Source: Rheum nobile (Eukaryota > Streptophyta > Magnoliopsida > Caryophyllales > Polygonaceae). From it: a DNA stretch of 64,000 nucleotides. Shown here one piece after another: positions 19,990-29,676 of this stretch. How positions within the stretch are numbered: the first letter of the stretch is position 1; each line of letters starts with the position of its first letter. A program made the translations under genes and the position numbers. Location: NCBI GenBank assembly GCA_027886185.1, contig WOAB01000563.1, positions 3,348,001 to 3,412,000 on the forward strand. The letters run 5' to 3'. Below the pieces are notes generated by a model. It ran no database searches. It was not told where the DNA came from and was given only the letters and a program-made list of their open reading frames with translations.

Positions 19990-20500
19990 ATTCATATATA
20001 ATTTAATTTGAAATTACTTTATCTATCTAATTTATAATAAAGTCTTAGGTATTGAATTTAGGAAAAATGGATTTGAATTTAGTTACTAAAATTAGAGAAA
20101 AAAATTGGATTTGCATTTAGCTATTGAATATATAATAAAAAAGGATTTAGATTTAGCATTGAAATTTTATGTTTAATACTAGTTTTTGAAAATTCATGAA
20201 ATTGGTTTTTAATGTATTTTAAAAATATTATTGAATCTTGTATTTGGATTTAGGCATTGAATTTATAAAATTTTGGATATGATATTTGATATGTATATGT
20301 CTAATATTTTAAGAAATTTGCAATAAATTTAGGAAATTAAGAAATTGAAATGAGGAAATGAGGAAAATTTTAGGGATTAATGAATTTTAATTTATGAATT
20401 GGATTTAGCAATTTAGCCAATAATTATCGTATGTTATTTTAAATTTACGTTATTAAAATTCGATTATGGATTGATTCCAAAATTTAAAATAATGTAAAGG
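19990..20500. other. AT-rich intron-like stretch with GAATTTAGG words
   Basis: Dominated by degenerate TTTAGNNATTGAATTT words, also found at 21,780-21,950 inside PMD copy 2. No gene. The shared word supports both stretches being introns or spacers of the same unit. Confidence 0.4.
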
Positions 20501-20506
20501 CTTTAC

Positions 20507-22397
20507 AAGCCTCGATGTTGTCCAGCAGTCGAATCTTCCAGCTGGCCAGCATGCGGATCCCGCAATCGACCCCGAGGATCCCGCTCCCGACCCGATGGGC
20601 CCCGCAGAGCCCTGGATGCCAAGAAGGCTGCTCGTTCCTGACCTCCTCCCGACGTATACAACCCATGTCGCCAAGGTCATATGGGACATGACATCAGCGT
20701 TGGCACGTCCGGTTCCCCCGCCACCCATTGCGCTCGTGGATGATACCATACGTCTTTGATTTAGTTTACTATTTTTTAATAAAAATACAGAAACGTTATA
20801 TTTATATTTAAAATTGTAATTATAGTACTAATTTTGTTATTTCATTTTCAGATGGGGAAGGTTCTGAAGACGTACACCAGGAAGCCATGGCACTGGAAGA
20901 TGAACGAGCACATTAGGGCGGCTCCGAACACCATTTTGCGCCGCGAAGCGGTATCACCTCCATGAGGGAGGTGGATTTCAGGAGGATCGACGACGTGCTT
21001 ATTTCTGCGTTCATCGAGCGATGTCATCCGGAGACGAGCTCGTTCCATTTCCCGTGGGGCAAGATCACTATCACGCTCCACGATGTTGCGCGCATCCTGG
21101 AGATCCCCATCGATGGGTTGAGCGTAACCACTGATATAGCGGACCCCTTCGTCAGAGAGCACGTTTGCGCCATTACTGGGGCGGACCTGGAGTTGGTGGC
21201 CCAGTGGTTCGATGGTGGCGGTATTCCGTTGGGGTCCCTCTTGCAGAGGTCGACGGACCAACTGTCTAGTCCGGAGAGGAACGACCGGCACATAGCGTCC
21301 ATGTACTTGATGATGCTCCTCGGCTGTACCATTTTCCCGGACAAGTCGACAAACACAGTCAAGTACAAGTACATGGCGCTCCTCATCAACCACGACCGCA
21401 CCGGCTGTTATGCATGGGGGAGTCGGCGTATTGGCCGTCCTCTACCCGAATTTGGGTGAGGCGTCGAGGGCCAAGGCGAAGGGCATTGCAGGATGTACAC
21501 TTCTTCTAAGGATAATTTTTATTTTTTTATATTTTTAATACCGTAAAATATATGATATTGTATGCTAACAGATTTTATTTATCTGGATGCCTAGATTTGG
21601 GCATACTTTCCTACCTTCTGAGGTCACGCGGTCCTTGACTTGGAGGATACGAGGGCCGCTCGAGAGACGGGAGGGAGGCCCCCCAGGGACGGGATCCGAA
21701 GCGGTTGATCGCTATTTGCCGCATTTAGACGCTGTGAGATTTGAAGAGGTAATACTTTACTGCTTTATTGCGTTTAGTTTAGGGTACACATTTAGGATTT
21801 GAATTTAAGAAATTACAATTAGGAATTTATGATTTGAATTTAGGGATTTAGGATTTGAATTTAGGGATTAGGATTTCAATTTAGGAAATTAAAATTTGGA
21901 ATTTACGATTGCATTTAGGAATTTAGGATTTGAAATTACGTATAACTGATTTATCTTTTTTGCATTTTAGGTGGCATGGACACCATTGGGTCACTTAGAC
22001 TTTGTGACCCCCTCAGTACGCCCCTTCTTTGTACCGATGCATTATTGAGTTCCTCGATGTACACGAGTCGTACATGCCGAACCGAGTCCTCCGTCAGTAC
22101 GGTTATAGGCAGGGGGTTCCCGAGGATCCACCCGAGCCACTCAAGGTGAAGAGGTGAGTGGACTTGAAGTCGTACACTTTGAAGTACGCCGACGAGCATT
22201 GCACGTGGGATGCCGACCCTAGACCAATGATCGAGCTTCGAGACAGGATCCAGACCACCTTCGCGTGGAACACTAACGATGCGTACATCGATTGGCTGGA
22301 GCAGATGTCGCATCCATACATGGACGCATGGTCCCCTAGACAGGATCGTCCAGGTCTAGCTCCAGTCGTCCCTCAACTCTACCGGTCTCTGCTCTCA
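20507..22397 (+). pseudogene. Plant mobile domain (PMD) protein, copy 2, frameshifted
   Basis: Blocks in order. 20507-20757: Pro/Asp-rich, ending PDLLPTYTTHVAKVIWDM. 20852-21459: after a TTTTCAG acceptor, MGKVLKTYTRKPWHW, then a one-base frame change near 20940, then VDFRRIDDVLISAFIERCHP, ETSSFHFPWGKITITLHDVA and ILEIPIDGLSV. 21597-21746: RFGHTFLPSEV, DRYLPHLDAV. 21970-22397: after another shift, YRCIIEFLDVHESYMPNRVL and RQYGYRQGVPEDP, then TGA at 22155-22157 in KR-VDLKSYTLKYADEHCTW, then AYIDWLEQMSHPYMDAW. The conserved Trp of the FPWG motif is kept, unlike copy 1. At least two frameshifts and one stop make it a pseudogene, though better preserved than copy 1. It is probably transposon-borne rather than a host MAIN-like gene, because a second decayed copy lies 5 kb away. 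Confidence 0.85.
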
Positions 22398-22462
22398 TGA
22401 TATGTTACCTTTTATTTATCGCTTATCATTTTTTATGTTTTAAATTTCGGATTTGTTCTTCT

Positions 22463-22975
22463 TTTTTTTAGCTTAAAAACCGTAACTTCATTTCAAAGAG
22501 TCATACAGCAAATTACAAGCAAACTTTGCAGCAAGTTCAGCAGAGAAAATATCAAGAAGGAGGGACGATAGATTTGAAAAAACAAATTCAGCAGTAGAGT
22601 GGGAACATGCCAGTAAATTGGCAACATGATTGGCTTGTCTACGGATGTGGCCAAAGGTACACGAACTGAACATCTTCGTCACTTCAGAGATGCGCTTCAA
22701 CACTATACCAAGAGTCTCTCTCCGCTCCGACCTTCCATTCAGTTTGTGGACAAGTTGGAGACAACCAGACTCGATAAGGATGCTAGACCACCCCTGCCTA
22801 GAGGCCATTGTAATGGCCCAGAAAATCGCCTCAGCCTCAGCTAATTCAACGTCCTCGGTGTCCTGAATGAGCTTTGCACCAGCTAAGCATATATCACCAG
22901 CCTCATTCCGCGCAACGAAACGTCGAAACCAATCCCACAGCCATTGGTCATCGAAACAGAGGCATCACAATTGAT
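22463..22975 (-). pseudogene. LINE ORF2 C-terminal RNase H fragment
   Basis: Read from 22975 downward: INCDASVSMTNGCGIG (first catalytic Asp), a frame change, RFVARNEAGDICLAGA, ELAEAEAIFWAITMASRQGW (catalytic Glu), SSILIESG, where the family has IESD, and HIRRQANHVANLLA, where the family has N-VAD. The C-terminus ends at a stop at 22488 and is followed on the minus strand by TTTTTAAGCTAAAAAAAAG, a LINE-like A-rich end. This is the terminal 170 or so residues of a non-LTR reverse transcriptase polyprotein, 5' truncated as most LINE copies are. Two catalytic acids are substituted, so it is inactive. Confidence 0.85.
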
Positions 22976-23006
22976 TTAGTCACGTTTGGGGGGGGGGGGG
23001 GCATCG

Positions 23007-23168
23007 ATACCGAACATGTCCTAAGGTTTCAGCCATCAGATTCAGCTTCAGCCTCAGCTCAATTCAGCCTCCAGCTTAAATTCTTCCAATCAGCTTCAGC
23101 TCAATTCAGCCCCTACTTCAGCTTCAGCCCCAATAAGCCTCAGTCATACCGAACAGACCCTAGGTTTG
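23007..23168. repeat. CAGCTTCAGC-rich microrepeat flanked by 23 bp direct repeats
   Basis: ATACCGAACATGTCCTAAGG (23007) and ATACCGAACAGACCCTAGG (23146) are near copies in the same orientation. They enclose repeats of TCAGCTTCAGC and CTCAATTCAGC. A run of 14 G (22988-23001) abuts the left side. It looks like a small non-coding transposon remnant. Confidence 0.65.
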
Positions 23169-23355
23169 AAAATCTTGAATAAATATAAGTTTACGGTGTA
23201 AATTTTTTTTTATATCTCTTGCTATGTGTCAATTAAAGTAACATTTCCTTAATGTAATGATTGTTTCATTAAATTAAAACATTATATGGAAAAATTACAA
23301 AAATCAATAGCAAGATATATTAATTATTTCTCAATTCTTTTCATTTTTATACTAT

Positions 23356-23867
23356 GGGAAATTCTTGTTGGTATCCCTGAATTTAGAGTTGGTGTCCCAC
23401 GATTAAGTTTTTTCCGGTTGGTGCTCTTAAAGCTTGGGTTTGTTTGCTTCGTAACCAAACTTTTTCATGTTTGTATCATTACAGTTTAAATTAATTGAAT
23501 CAAAGTCCACCATTGTGTTCCTCGCCCTCAAGTTAGTAAGATTTAACTCCTAAAATACTCAAATCCATGTCTGAACTATGTCGATTGAATTCTGAAGCAA
23601 GAACCCGTTTCCGACCTTAAGATTTCAAATCAGAATGGTTCGAGTATAGATTTGATTGTTTTAGGAGTCGAATCCTACTAAGTTGAGGTCAATAAACATA
23701 ATAATGAACTTCGATTTGTTCAGTTTGAACCGAAATGATACGGATATGAAAAATTTCGGTTATAAAGTGAACAAACCAAAACCTTAGGGATACCAACTAG
23801 AAAAAACTTAATCGTGAGACACCAACATGAATAACCCTAAACTCAGGGGCAGCAACATGAGTTTCCC
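23356..23867. mobile_element. Long foldback MITE, copy 1, with 9 bp target duplication
   Basis: The two halves are inverted copies almost end to end. The left starts GGGAAATTCTTGTTGGTATC, and the right arm ends with the near-complement ACATGAGTTTCCC. TTATACTAT flanks both sides (23347-23355 and 23868-23876). A 9 bp duplication is typical of Mutator-type transposition. No coding capacity. A transcript through it would fold into one long hairpin. A second copy lies at 27705-28169. Confidence 0.88.
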
Positions 23868-23879
23868 TTATACTATTAT

Positions 23880-24730
23880 ATTTGTAAAATACTTTAGTAC
23901 GAGTATATATATATTTTTGTTGAAATAAAAAATAATTTTAATATACTAGATTTTATTATATTTAAGGTTAACAATCAAGATTATCAATTTATTGATAAGT
24001 TAAATAACACATAAGGAGTTTCAAATATATTTGACCATTAACATAAAATATGAGAAACATTGTAAGCCCTTGGATGAGGATGAAGGAAGAGGTGAGATTA
24101 AAAGTGGTGCGTTGACATTTTTGTAAATATTGCAAACTTTTTTTAGTCCACAATTTGTTTCCTGATTGTTCTAAACTGTTATCTTTACGTTCACATATAA
24201 TACTAGATGCTCATTTATTTATACTATAAGGTTCATATATCAATACTAAATGTTCATACAGTTTGTACTAAAAGTTTATATACTAAAGTGGACATTAGAT
24301 GTGAACCCTTAGCATATTATATAGTTATTAACCCATCACCCTGTACATTTCTTTCTTTTTACTTGGTCTTTGAAGTTCATATGTAACATGAATATGTTCA
24401 TATATTAGTACTTACAAGTTCATGTGTATCATGCATGCATATGTTCATATTTGAAATTATTTTTACTTGATCTTTAAGGTTAATATGTATCATGCACACG
24501 TTCATATATTTGTTGTATAAGGTTTATATGTAACATGCCCATGTTTGAAATTCTTTTTACTTGGTCGTTGTGTGTTGATGTTCATATCTGATAATGTCAA
24601 TGTTCATATGTAACATGCACACGTTCATATATTTGTTCTTCCCAGATTTAATTTAAAACATTTTAAAAATATTTGTGGTTCACAGAATAAAAAGAAAAAG
24701 TGAAAAAAATGAAAAACCAAATTACAAAGT
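23880..24730. other. Gene-free AT-rich stretch with GTTCATATNTAACATG words
   Basis: From about 24,180 to 24,640, the words GTTCATAT and TAACATGCACACGTTCATAT recur many times. No ORF or RNA supported. Possibly a terminal region of a decayed transposon. Confidence 0.45.
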
Positions 24731-24735
24731 AGTGT

Positions 24736-24802
24736 TGTTGGAGAGAATTGAACCCAAGACCTCATGGTCCTCCTCACTCCACAACAAACTGAGCTACACG
24801 CT
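24736..24802 (-). ncRNA. tRNA-like sequence (probable tRNA-derived SINE or tRNA pseudogene)
   Basis: Read on the minus strand: TAGCTCAGTTTGTTGTGGAG gives a D-arm and A-box form (GCTC pairing with GAGT), and GGGTTCAATTCTC gives a B-box/T-loop form. The anticodon stem does not pair properly and the T stem has mismatches, so it is not a working tRNA gene. The two internal promoter boxes with about 33 bp between them suggest a tRNA-derived SINE head. No SINE body was identified downstream, only T-rich sequence. Confidence 0.5.
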
Positions 24803-24947
24803 TCTCTTGTTTTATAGAGAAAGAGAATTGCTTTTTCAAGTAAATGGGAAGAGCGTGAACCGTCACATGAAGCGGAATAGAGGGCCACGATTTTGTCGCA
24901 TTTCGCACGAAAAATACGCGTTTCACGAGAACCCAAATCAATAACAT

Positions 24948-25186
24948 TGTGGAGGTAAAAATATTTCAATCATTTTTTTTAATTGTTAATATTATCTAAA
25001 GCGATGGACCTAATTGAAAAAAGTTCATTAAAAAGGCATTTAATATCCTTAAAGAGACACCTCCCTGACTCGAGCGTCGGAGATGCCGTCTTTTGACTTT
25101 TCTCTACGTTTGAAGGCTACGGAAAATATAATTGTGAATTCTCGTCGTCGTCGTCAATATTTATTGTGGTATAGATTTATTCTACC
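24948..25186 (+). repeat. 5' LTR of the 2.34 kb element
   Basis: Shares ATTGTTAATATTATCTAAAG, CGATGGACCTAATTGAAA and TATTTATTGTGGTA with the LTR at 26998-27287. It is about 50 bp shorter because the copy lacks the segment around 27,190-27,230. It starts TG and ends CA (TCTACCA). Confidence 0.88.
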
Positions 25187-25191
25187 ATAAT

Positions 25192-25205
25192 TGGCGCCGT
25201 TGGTG
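25192..25205 (+). other. Primer-binding site candidate (tRNA-Asp type)
   Basis: TGGCGCCGTTGGTG starts 6 bases after the 5' LTR. The TGGCGCCGTTG core is the PBS used by several plant Ty3/gypsy lineages (Athila/Calypso and Tat groups), generally assigned to tRNA-Asp. The lineage is inferred only from this match. Confidence 0.65.
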
Positions 25206-25980
25206 GATAACGAAGATGGCAATGAGAATTCCAACTCCTTGTAATCACACAGCCGAAGAAAAACCGAAACAAATCTGAAAGAAAGGTCGAAGCGGTGACG
25301 TCTGCATTAGTCCACCTTGTTCTTGAAAATCCGGAGCATCAGGTTGTGGCCGCTCGGTTGTGGGCACTCTGACGGCTGCGATCCGCTCATCACCAAGATC
25401 CGGTCCTGCATACCGACCGCGTACGACGGATGGTACGTGAGCCACTGCTTTTGCTTCCAGATGTTTGGGCCTATTCCGCCGCCTAGAGACCCAACATGCG
25501 AAGAGAACGAGGAGCCTTCCTCCGAACCGACGAGAAAGCTGCTGATCTGGTGCGCGTTGAGAGAGAAGGAACTTAATTAGCAAGCAGCTAAAACATCAAT
25601 AGGCCCAATTCCCCTTATTGGGCCCAACCCAATTTGATCGACATTGGAGGCTGTTGGTGGCAACTTAGCCGAGCAACCAAATTCAACATGAAAGTAGGTC
25701 AACGAGTGAAATTACTTCCAAGTCCACGTCCAATCCGAGCGCGCGAGGCATATAATCTTGACGACCAAGATCGTAAACCTAAAAAAAGTGAAATCCACAC
25801 GCTAAATATCAAGGGCCAAAATTTGCGGATTTTAAACTAAAGTCTGGAACACGAGATGATTAAACAACGACAATGGCCAACAAAAGAGAACTCAACATCT
25901 AAGTTTTCAACTCTTAATCTTAAACTCATGATAAAGCATCGTATTATTTGAAACATGTCGCAGATTGTTTGGAACAATAA

Positions 25981-26190
25981 GCTATCGGGCCGTAGGGGCA
26001 AGAGTTGTCATCTTCATTATATTAGCCTACGGGTCGTAGGGGCACGAGTTGTCATCTTATTCTATTAGCCTATGGGCCGCAAGGGCACGAGCTGTCGTTT
26101 TATTCTATTAGCTTACGGGTCGCATGGGCACGAGCTGCCATCATCTTCATTCTATCAGCCTACGGACAGCAGGGGCACGAGCTGTCACCA
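25981..26190 (+). repeat. Tandem array, period about 44 bp, five units
   Basis: Units start near 25981, 26025, 26068, 26111 and 26158. Each has the form GCCTACGGGTCGTAGGGGCA, then CGAGTTGTCATCTT, with spacing of 43-47 bp. It lies in the interior of the non-autonomous LTR element. Confidence 0.85.
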
Positions 26191-26309
26191 ACCCCCGTTT
26201 CTTCTTTTGATTATTGTCAACATTACTGATAGTATCGCCAGTGGGGCACTGTCTATTTCTTTGCAATTGGTATTGATCTTATAGGGTTAGGTTGCGCAAG
26301 GCCAACTCA

Positions 26310-26845
26310 TAAACAAAAATTGCATTAGCTTTCACACTAGCTGCAACGCTATGAGAAGCAGAAGCTGCTTAGAAACAAAAATTGCACTAGCTTTCACGCT
26401 AGTTGCAACGCTATGGGAAATTGACTAGCTTCCACGATAGTTGCAACGCTATGAGAAGAACAAACTTCTTAGAAACAAAAATTGAACTAGCTTACACGCT
26501 AGCCGTAACGATATGAGAAGCACAAGTTGCTTAAAAACAAAAATTGCACTAGCTTTCACGCTAGCTGCAACGCTATGAGAAGCACAAGCTGCTTACAAAC
26601 AAAAATTGCACCAGCTTCCACGCTAGCTGCAACGCAATGAAAAGCACAAGCTGCTTAGAAACAAAAATTGCACTAGCTTTCACGCTGGATGCAACACTAT
26701 GAGATGAACAAACTGCTTAGAAACAAAAATTACATTAGCTTTCACGCTAGCTGCAACGCTATGAGAAGAACAAGTTGCTTAGAAACAAAAATTGCACTAA
26801 CTTCCATGCTAGCTACAACGCTACGAAAAGCACAAGTTGCTGACT
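26310..26845 (+). repeat. Tandem array, period 62 bp, about nine units
   Basis: AAAAATTG starts at 26315, 26377, 26477, 26539, 26601, 26663, 26725 and 26787, an exact 62 bp step except for one shortened unit near 26419. Each unit carries GCACTAGCTTTCACGCTAGC, then TGCAACGCTATGAGAAG. AGCTTNCACGCTAGCT forms a short inverted repeat within each unit. It precedes the polypurine stretch and 3' LTR. Confidence 0.9.
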
Positions 26846-26982
26846 TCTATGCAAGTCAGAACGAGCCAAGAAAGAACAGAGCATGCAAGTCGTTATGCAG
26901 AGTAATGATTTGTTACGTCTAAGTCCAATCCAAATGAGATGTTACAACAATCAACTTTCTCAACCACGAGTGGTGCTTAAGG

Positions 26983-26997
26983 AACCTGAGGGGCATT
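26983..26997 (+). other. Polypurine tract candidate
   Basis: AACCTGAGGGGCATT immediately precedes the 3' LTR. GAGGGG followed by CATT is the usual form of a plus-strand primer site in plant Ty3/gypsy elements. Confidence 0.6.
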
Positions 26998-27287
26998 TGT
27001 GGAAGTAAAAATATTTCAATCAATTTTATATAATTGTTAATATTATCTAAAGCGATGGACCTAATTGAAAGAAGCTCATTAAGAAGGTATTTAATATCCT
27101 TAAAGAGACCTAGCTTCTCATTGTACTTGAGCGCCGGAGGTGAAACGGGAGACAAGCCCCGCCTTTGGCTTTTCTCTATGTTTGCCGTCTACAAGAAAGA
27201 TGATCGGAGGTTATCGGAGATCACAAGAGTTGTGGGTTCTCGTCGTCTCCATCAATATTTATTGTGGTACAGATTTATGTTATCACA
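26998..27287 (+). repeat. 3' LTR of the 2.34 kb element
   Basis: 290 bp, TG...CA (ending TTATCACA), followed by the AACAT duplication. Small differences from the 5' LTR, including an extra segment near 27,190-27,230, show that the two have diverged since insertion. Confidence 0.88.
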
Positions 27288-27704
27288 AACATATACCACA
27301 ATATAACGATGTGGGTAAGTTTTTTCCCCCAAAATGTGTCTTAAAATTCTTAATAAAGTTGTGTTGACTATCAAAGTATATATCTACATTATTATTTTTT
27401 CAACAAAATTGTACAGTTTCTTATATTAATTTTCTTAATAGTTGGTTATGGATGCAGCAACTGTCTACTATACCATACATATACATGACATATGCAATAC
27501 TTTTTTTTTGTATTTAGCTAATTTAGACCAAGAAAGATATAAATTTACTTATCTTATTAAGAAGTTACTTTTTTATAGAATTGGGATAAACTGTAATAAT
27601 AGTTTTTATTGTCTTATTTTTTAAACGAACCATTAATTTAGTCAATGAAACGTGCAGTGAGAATTATATAGCTTGTTTGCGTATATTTTAAGTAATTTAT
27701 TTTA

Positions 27705-28169
27705 GGGAAATTCCTATTGGTATCTCTGAGTTTCAGGTTATTCATGTTGGTGTCCCACAATTAAGTTTTTTTCGGTTGATGCCCCTAAGGTTTGAGTTTG
27801 TTCGCTTTGTAACCGAAATTTTCCATATCCGTATCATTTCGGTTCAAATTGATCAAATCGAAGCTCATCATTATGTTTATTGACCTCAACTTAGTAGAAT
27901 TCGATTCCTAAAACAATCAAATCCATATTCAAACCATTCCGATTTGAATTCTTAAGGTCGGAAATGGGTTGTTGCTTCGGAATTCAAATCGACATGGTTC
28001 GGATGATGGATTTGGATTTAATCAATTTGAACTAAAATGGTACAAACATGAAAAAATTTGATTACAAAACAAACAAACTCAAACTTTAGGGGAACCAACC
28101 GGAAAAAACTTAATCGTGAGACACCAACAAAAATAACCCTAAACTCATGGACACCAACAGGAATTTCCC
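27705..28169. mobile_element. Long foldback MITE, copy 2
   Basis: Same family as 23356-23867. Shared words are GTGTCCCAC-ATTAAGTTTTTT, GACCTCAACTTAGTAG, TTAAGGTCGGAAA and AACTTAATCGTGAGACACCA. The ends are GGGAAATTCCTATTGG and GGAATTTCCC, and the inverted repeat extends outward into TTTTA / TAAAA. No 9 bp duplication is evident, so the flanks may have changed or the ends differ slightly. Confidence 0.85.
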
Positions 28170-28281
28170 TAAAATGGTACAAACATGTATCATCCTTTTT
28201 ATTTTTTAAACTTATATAATGAGGGAAGAATTCAAAACATCCGATTTGGAGTCATTAATGTAGTTTCAAGTTATACATTTA

Positions 28282-29148
28282 AAAAAAAAAAAATACATGC
28301 GTGGGTTACCCTCCTGATGAGGGAAACTCCCTTTCCCTCCTCTGTGAGGGTTCTCTAGCCTTGGTGCTAGTTTGCCGCCGCTCTGCTGGTGGTTGTTCCT
28401 CTTTCCCTTTGCTCTTCCTCGCAGCCATCCGCCCTTGTTCAAGTAGTTTGCTTCCCTTCCTTGCTTTTTCTTTCTCTGTTTTTCTCCAGTTGTTGGGGAC
28501 TGTCCGTAGTGTCTCCCGTCGGCTTCCCCTCTTCAATCGGCCTCCAGTTTCCTCCTCCTCCAGCCGCTTCTTCTCTCTCCGCGGGTGTTGCTCTTCCATT
28601 CAGGGTTGTCCTCCTCACCGCCTCTCCGTTCTCGGTCTCCTTTGGCGGTTTTGAGAAGTGGTAAAGCTCTTCTCTTGCGGGGTTTAACCGGGATCTGGAA
28701 GACTCGCCCAACCCCTCTTCCTCCTTGCTACTGGTGTTGTTGTTTGTTTTGTTCTTTGTTTGATGTTTGGTTAATTTTGTTTATGTGTAGTTGTTTGTTT
28801 TGTTCTTCGTTTGATGTTCTCCTTTTGGTGCTTTCTCTTTTCATGCTTGTAAGGCTGGGTTTGGCATCTCCTTCTATGTCTAATGGATCATTGATTGTGG
28901 TAGTGAGTAAATCTTTAAAAGCTAGCACAATCATTGATCTATTAGCATCAAGGGTTGTTTCCCGAGACCTTCTTTTGCTAGCACATACTTATTTTCTTTG
29001 TGTTTTTGTTGCTTGTTGTTCTGATTACCCTTTCCTTGCCTTTGTTGGAAATGGTAGTGTTCTTTATCAACTCTCAAGTGCCAAGTTTCTTGGCTTGTAA
29101 CCGTTTATCGGACTTTCCTTAATAATATAGTCTGTATTTCCTATAAAA
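28282..29148 (+). mobile_element. Possible LINE 3'-end fragment
   Basis: The plus strand is T/C-rich and ends TTATCGGACTTTCCTTAATAATATAGTCTG and then CCTATAAAAAAAA at 29,140-29,150, the form of a plant LINE 3' UTR and A-tail. TTATACAT occurs just before the block (28,273) and just after the A-tail (29,153), a possible short target duplication. The 171-codon ORF at 28585-29100 matches no domain I recognise and is not claimed as a gene. Confidence 0.3.
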
Positions 29149-29227
29149 AAAACTTATACATATTTTGTCTTATTATACCGATATTCAAACATAGTTGATT
29201 TTATTTTTTGAATGACTTATTCTCAAT

Positions 29228-29330
29228 TCTACTATATATATTAAACTAGAATTTCACTATGTCACATGAGCCATGTGACATGACACATCTACATTAAAAT
29301 TGACACATGGCATTTTCCCTCTTTTTTCAA
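29228..29330 (+). mobile_element. Possible Helitron 5' end
   Basis: Starts TCTACTATATATATTAAACT and continues with CACATG/CATGTGACATG words. Plant Helitrons commonly open TCTACTATATNATTAAA followed by a CCACATGTCA-like segment. Comparable starts occur near 39125, 43457 and 43909. No matching 3' hairpin with CTRR was found, so the extent is unknown. Confidence 0.35.
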
Positions 29331-29676
29331 TTTTTTAATTAAATTAAATTATATATCAAGATTTGTTTCCTAAACCTAACCTAATCTATATTCTATATTC
29401 TATTCTATATATGTACTAAACGAAAGGCCCGTGTCGACCTCACGTTCAATTCGCCTACTTGTTGTCATCCATCCAATCATTATCCACCACATCTCATCCA
29501 ATTATTATTCGCCACGTTATCCAGTCATTTAAAAAATTATATATTAGTATATTTAAGTATTTAATTAAATTTGTTCATAACTAAATCATATCTATTAGAG
29601 CTAATTTTACATATTTAATTAAATTTAAAAAGTACTATATAAGTAATATCCTTATTTGATAAATATAAATAATAAA

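Larger units (their letters stand above)
24948..27287 (+). mobile_element. Non-autonomous LTR retrotransposon, 2.34 kb, AACAT duplication
   Basis: The direct LTR pair begins TGTGGAGGTAAAAATATTTC (24948) and TGTGGAAGTAAAAATATTTC (26998). AACAT flanks both ends (24943-24947 and 27288-27292). A primer-binding-site candidate follows the 5' LTR, and a polypurine stretch precedes the 3' LTR. The 1.8 kb interior has no gag, protease, reverse transcriptase or integrase motif, only short broken frames near 25,215-25,580 and two tandem arrays. It must have depended on proteins from a full-length relative. Confidence 0.92.

Noticed and set aside
21780..21950. TTTAGGG-like words suggesting interstitial telomere repeats
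   Set aside because: The words are GAATTTAGGNATTTAG of irregular spacing, not a TTTAGGG heptamer array, and the same low-complexity pattern occurs in other introns of this unit.
22988..23001. Run of 14 G
   Set aside because: A simple homopolymer next to the LINE fragment. It may be a sequencing or assembly artefact and supports no feature by itself.
25245..25583. Opposite-strand ORFs of 87-112 codons in the small LTR element
   Set aside because: They overlap on both strands, have no gag-like zinc knuckle and no family match. At most a decayed gag leader.
26310..26845. Regularly spaced repeats that superficially resemble a CRISPR array
   Set aside because: The 62 bp units are repeated over their whole length with no unique spacers, there are no cas genes, and the block lies inside a plant LTR element.
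28301..29100. Five overlapping ORFs on both strands, up to 171 codons
   Set aside because: T/C-rich low-complexity sequence gives open frames. The 3' end looks like a LINE UTR and no domain is present.
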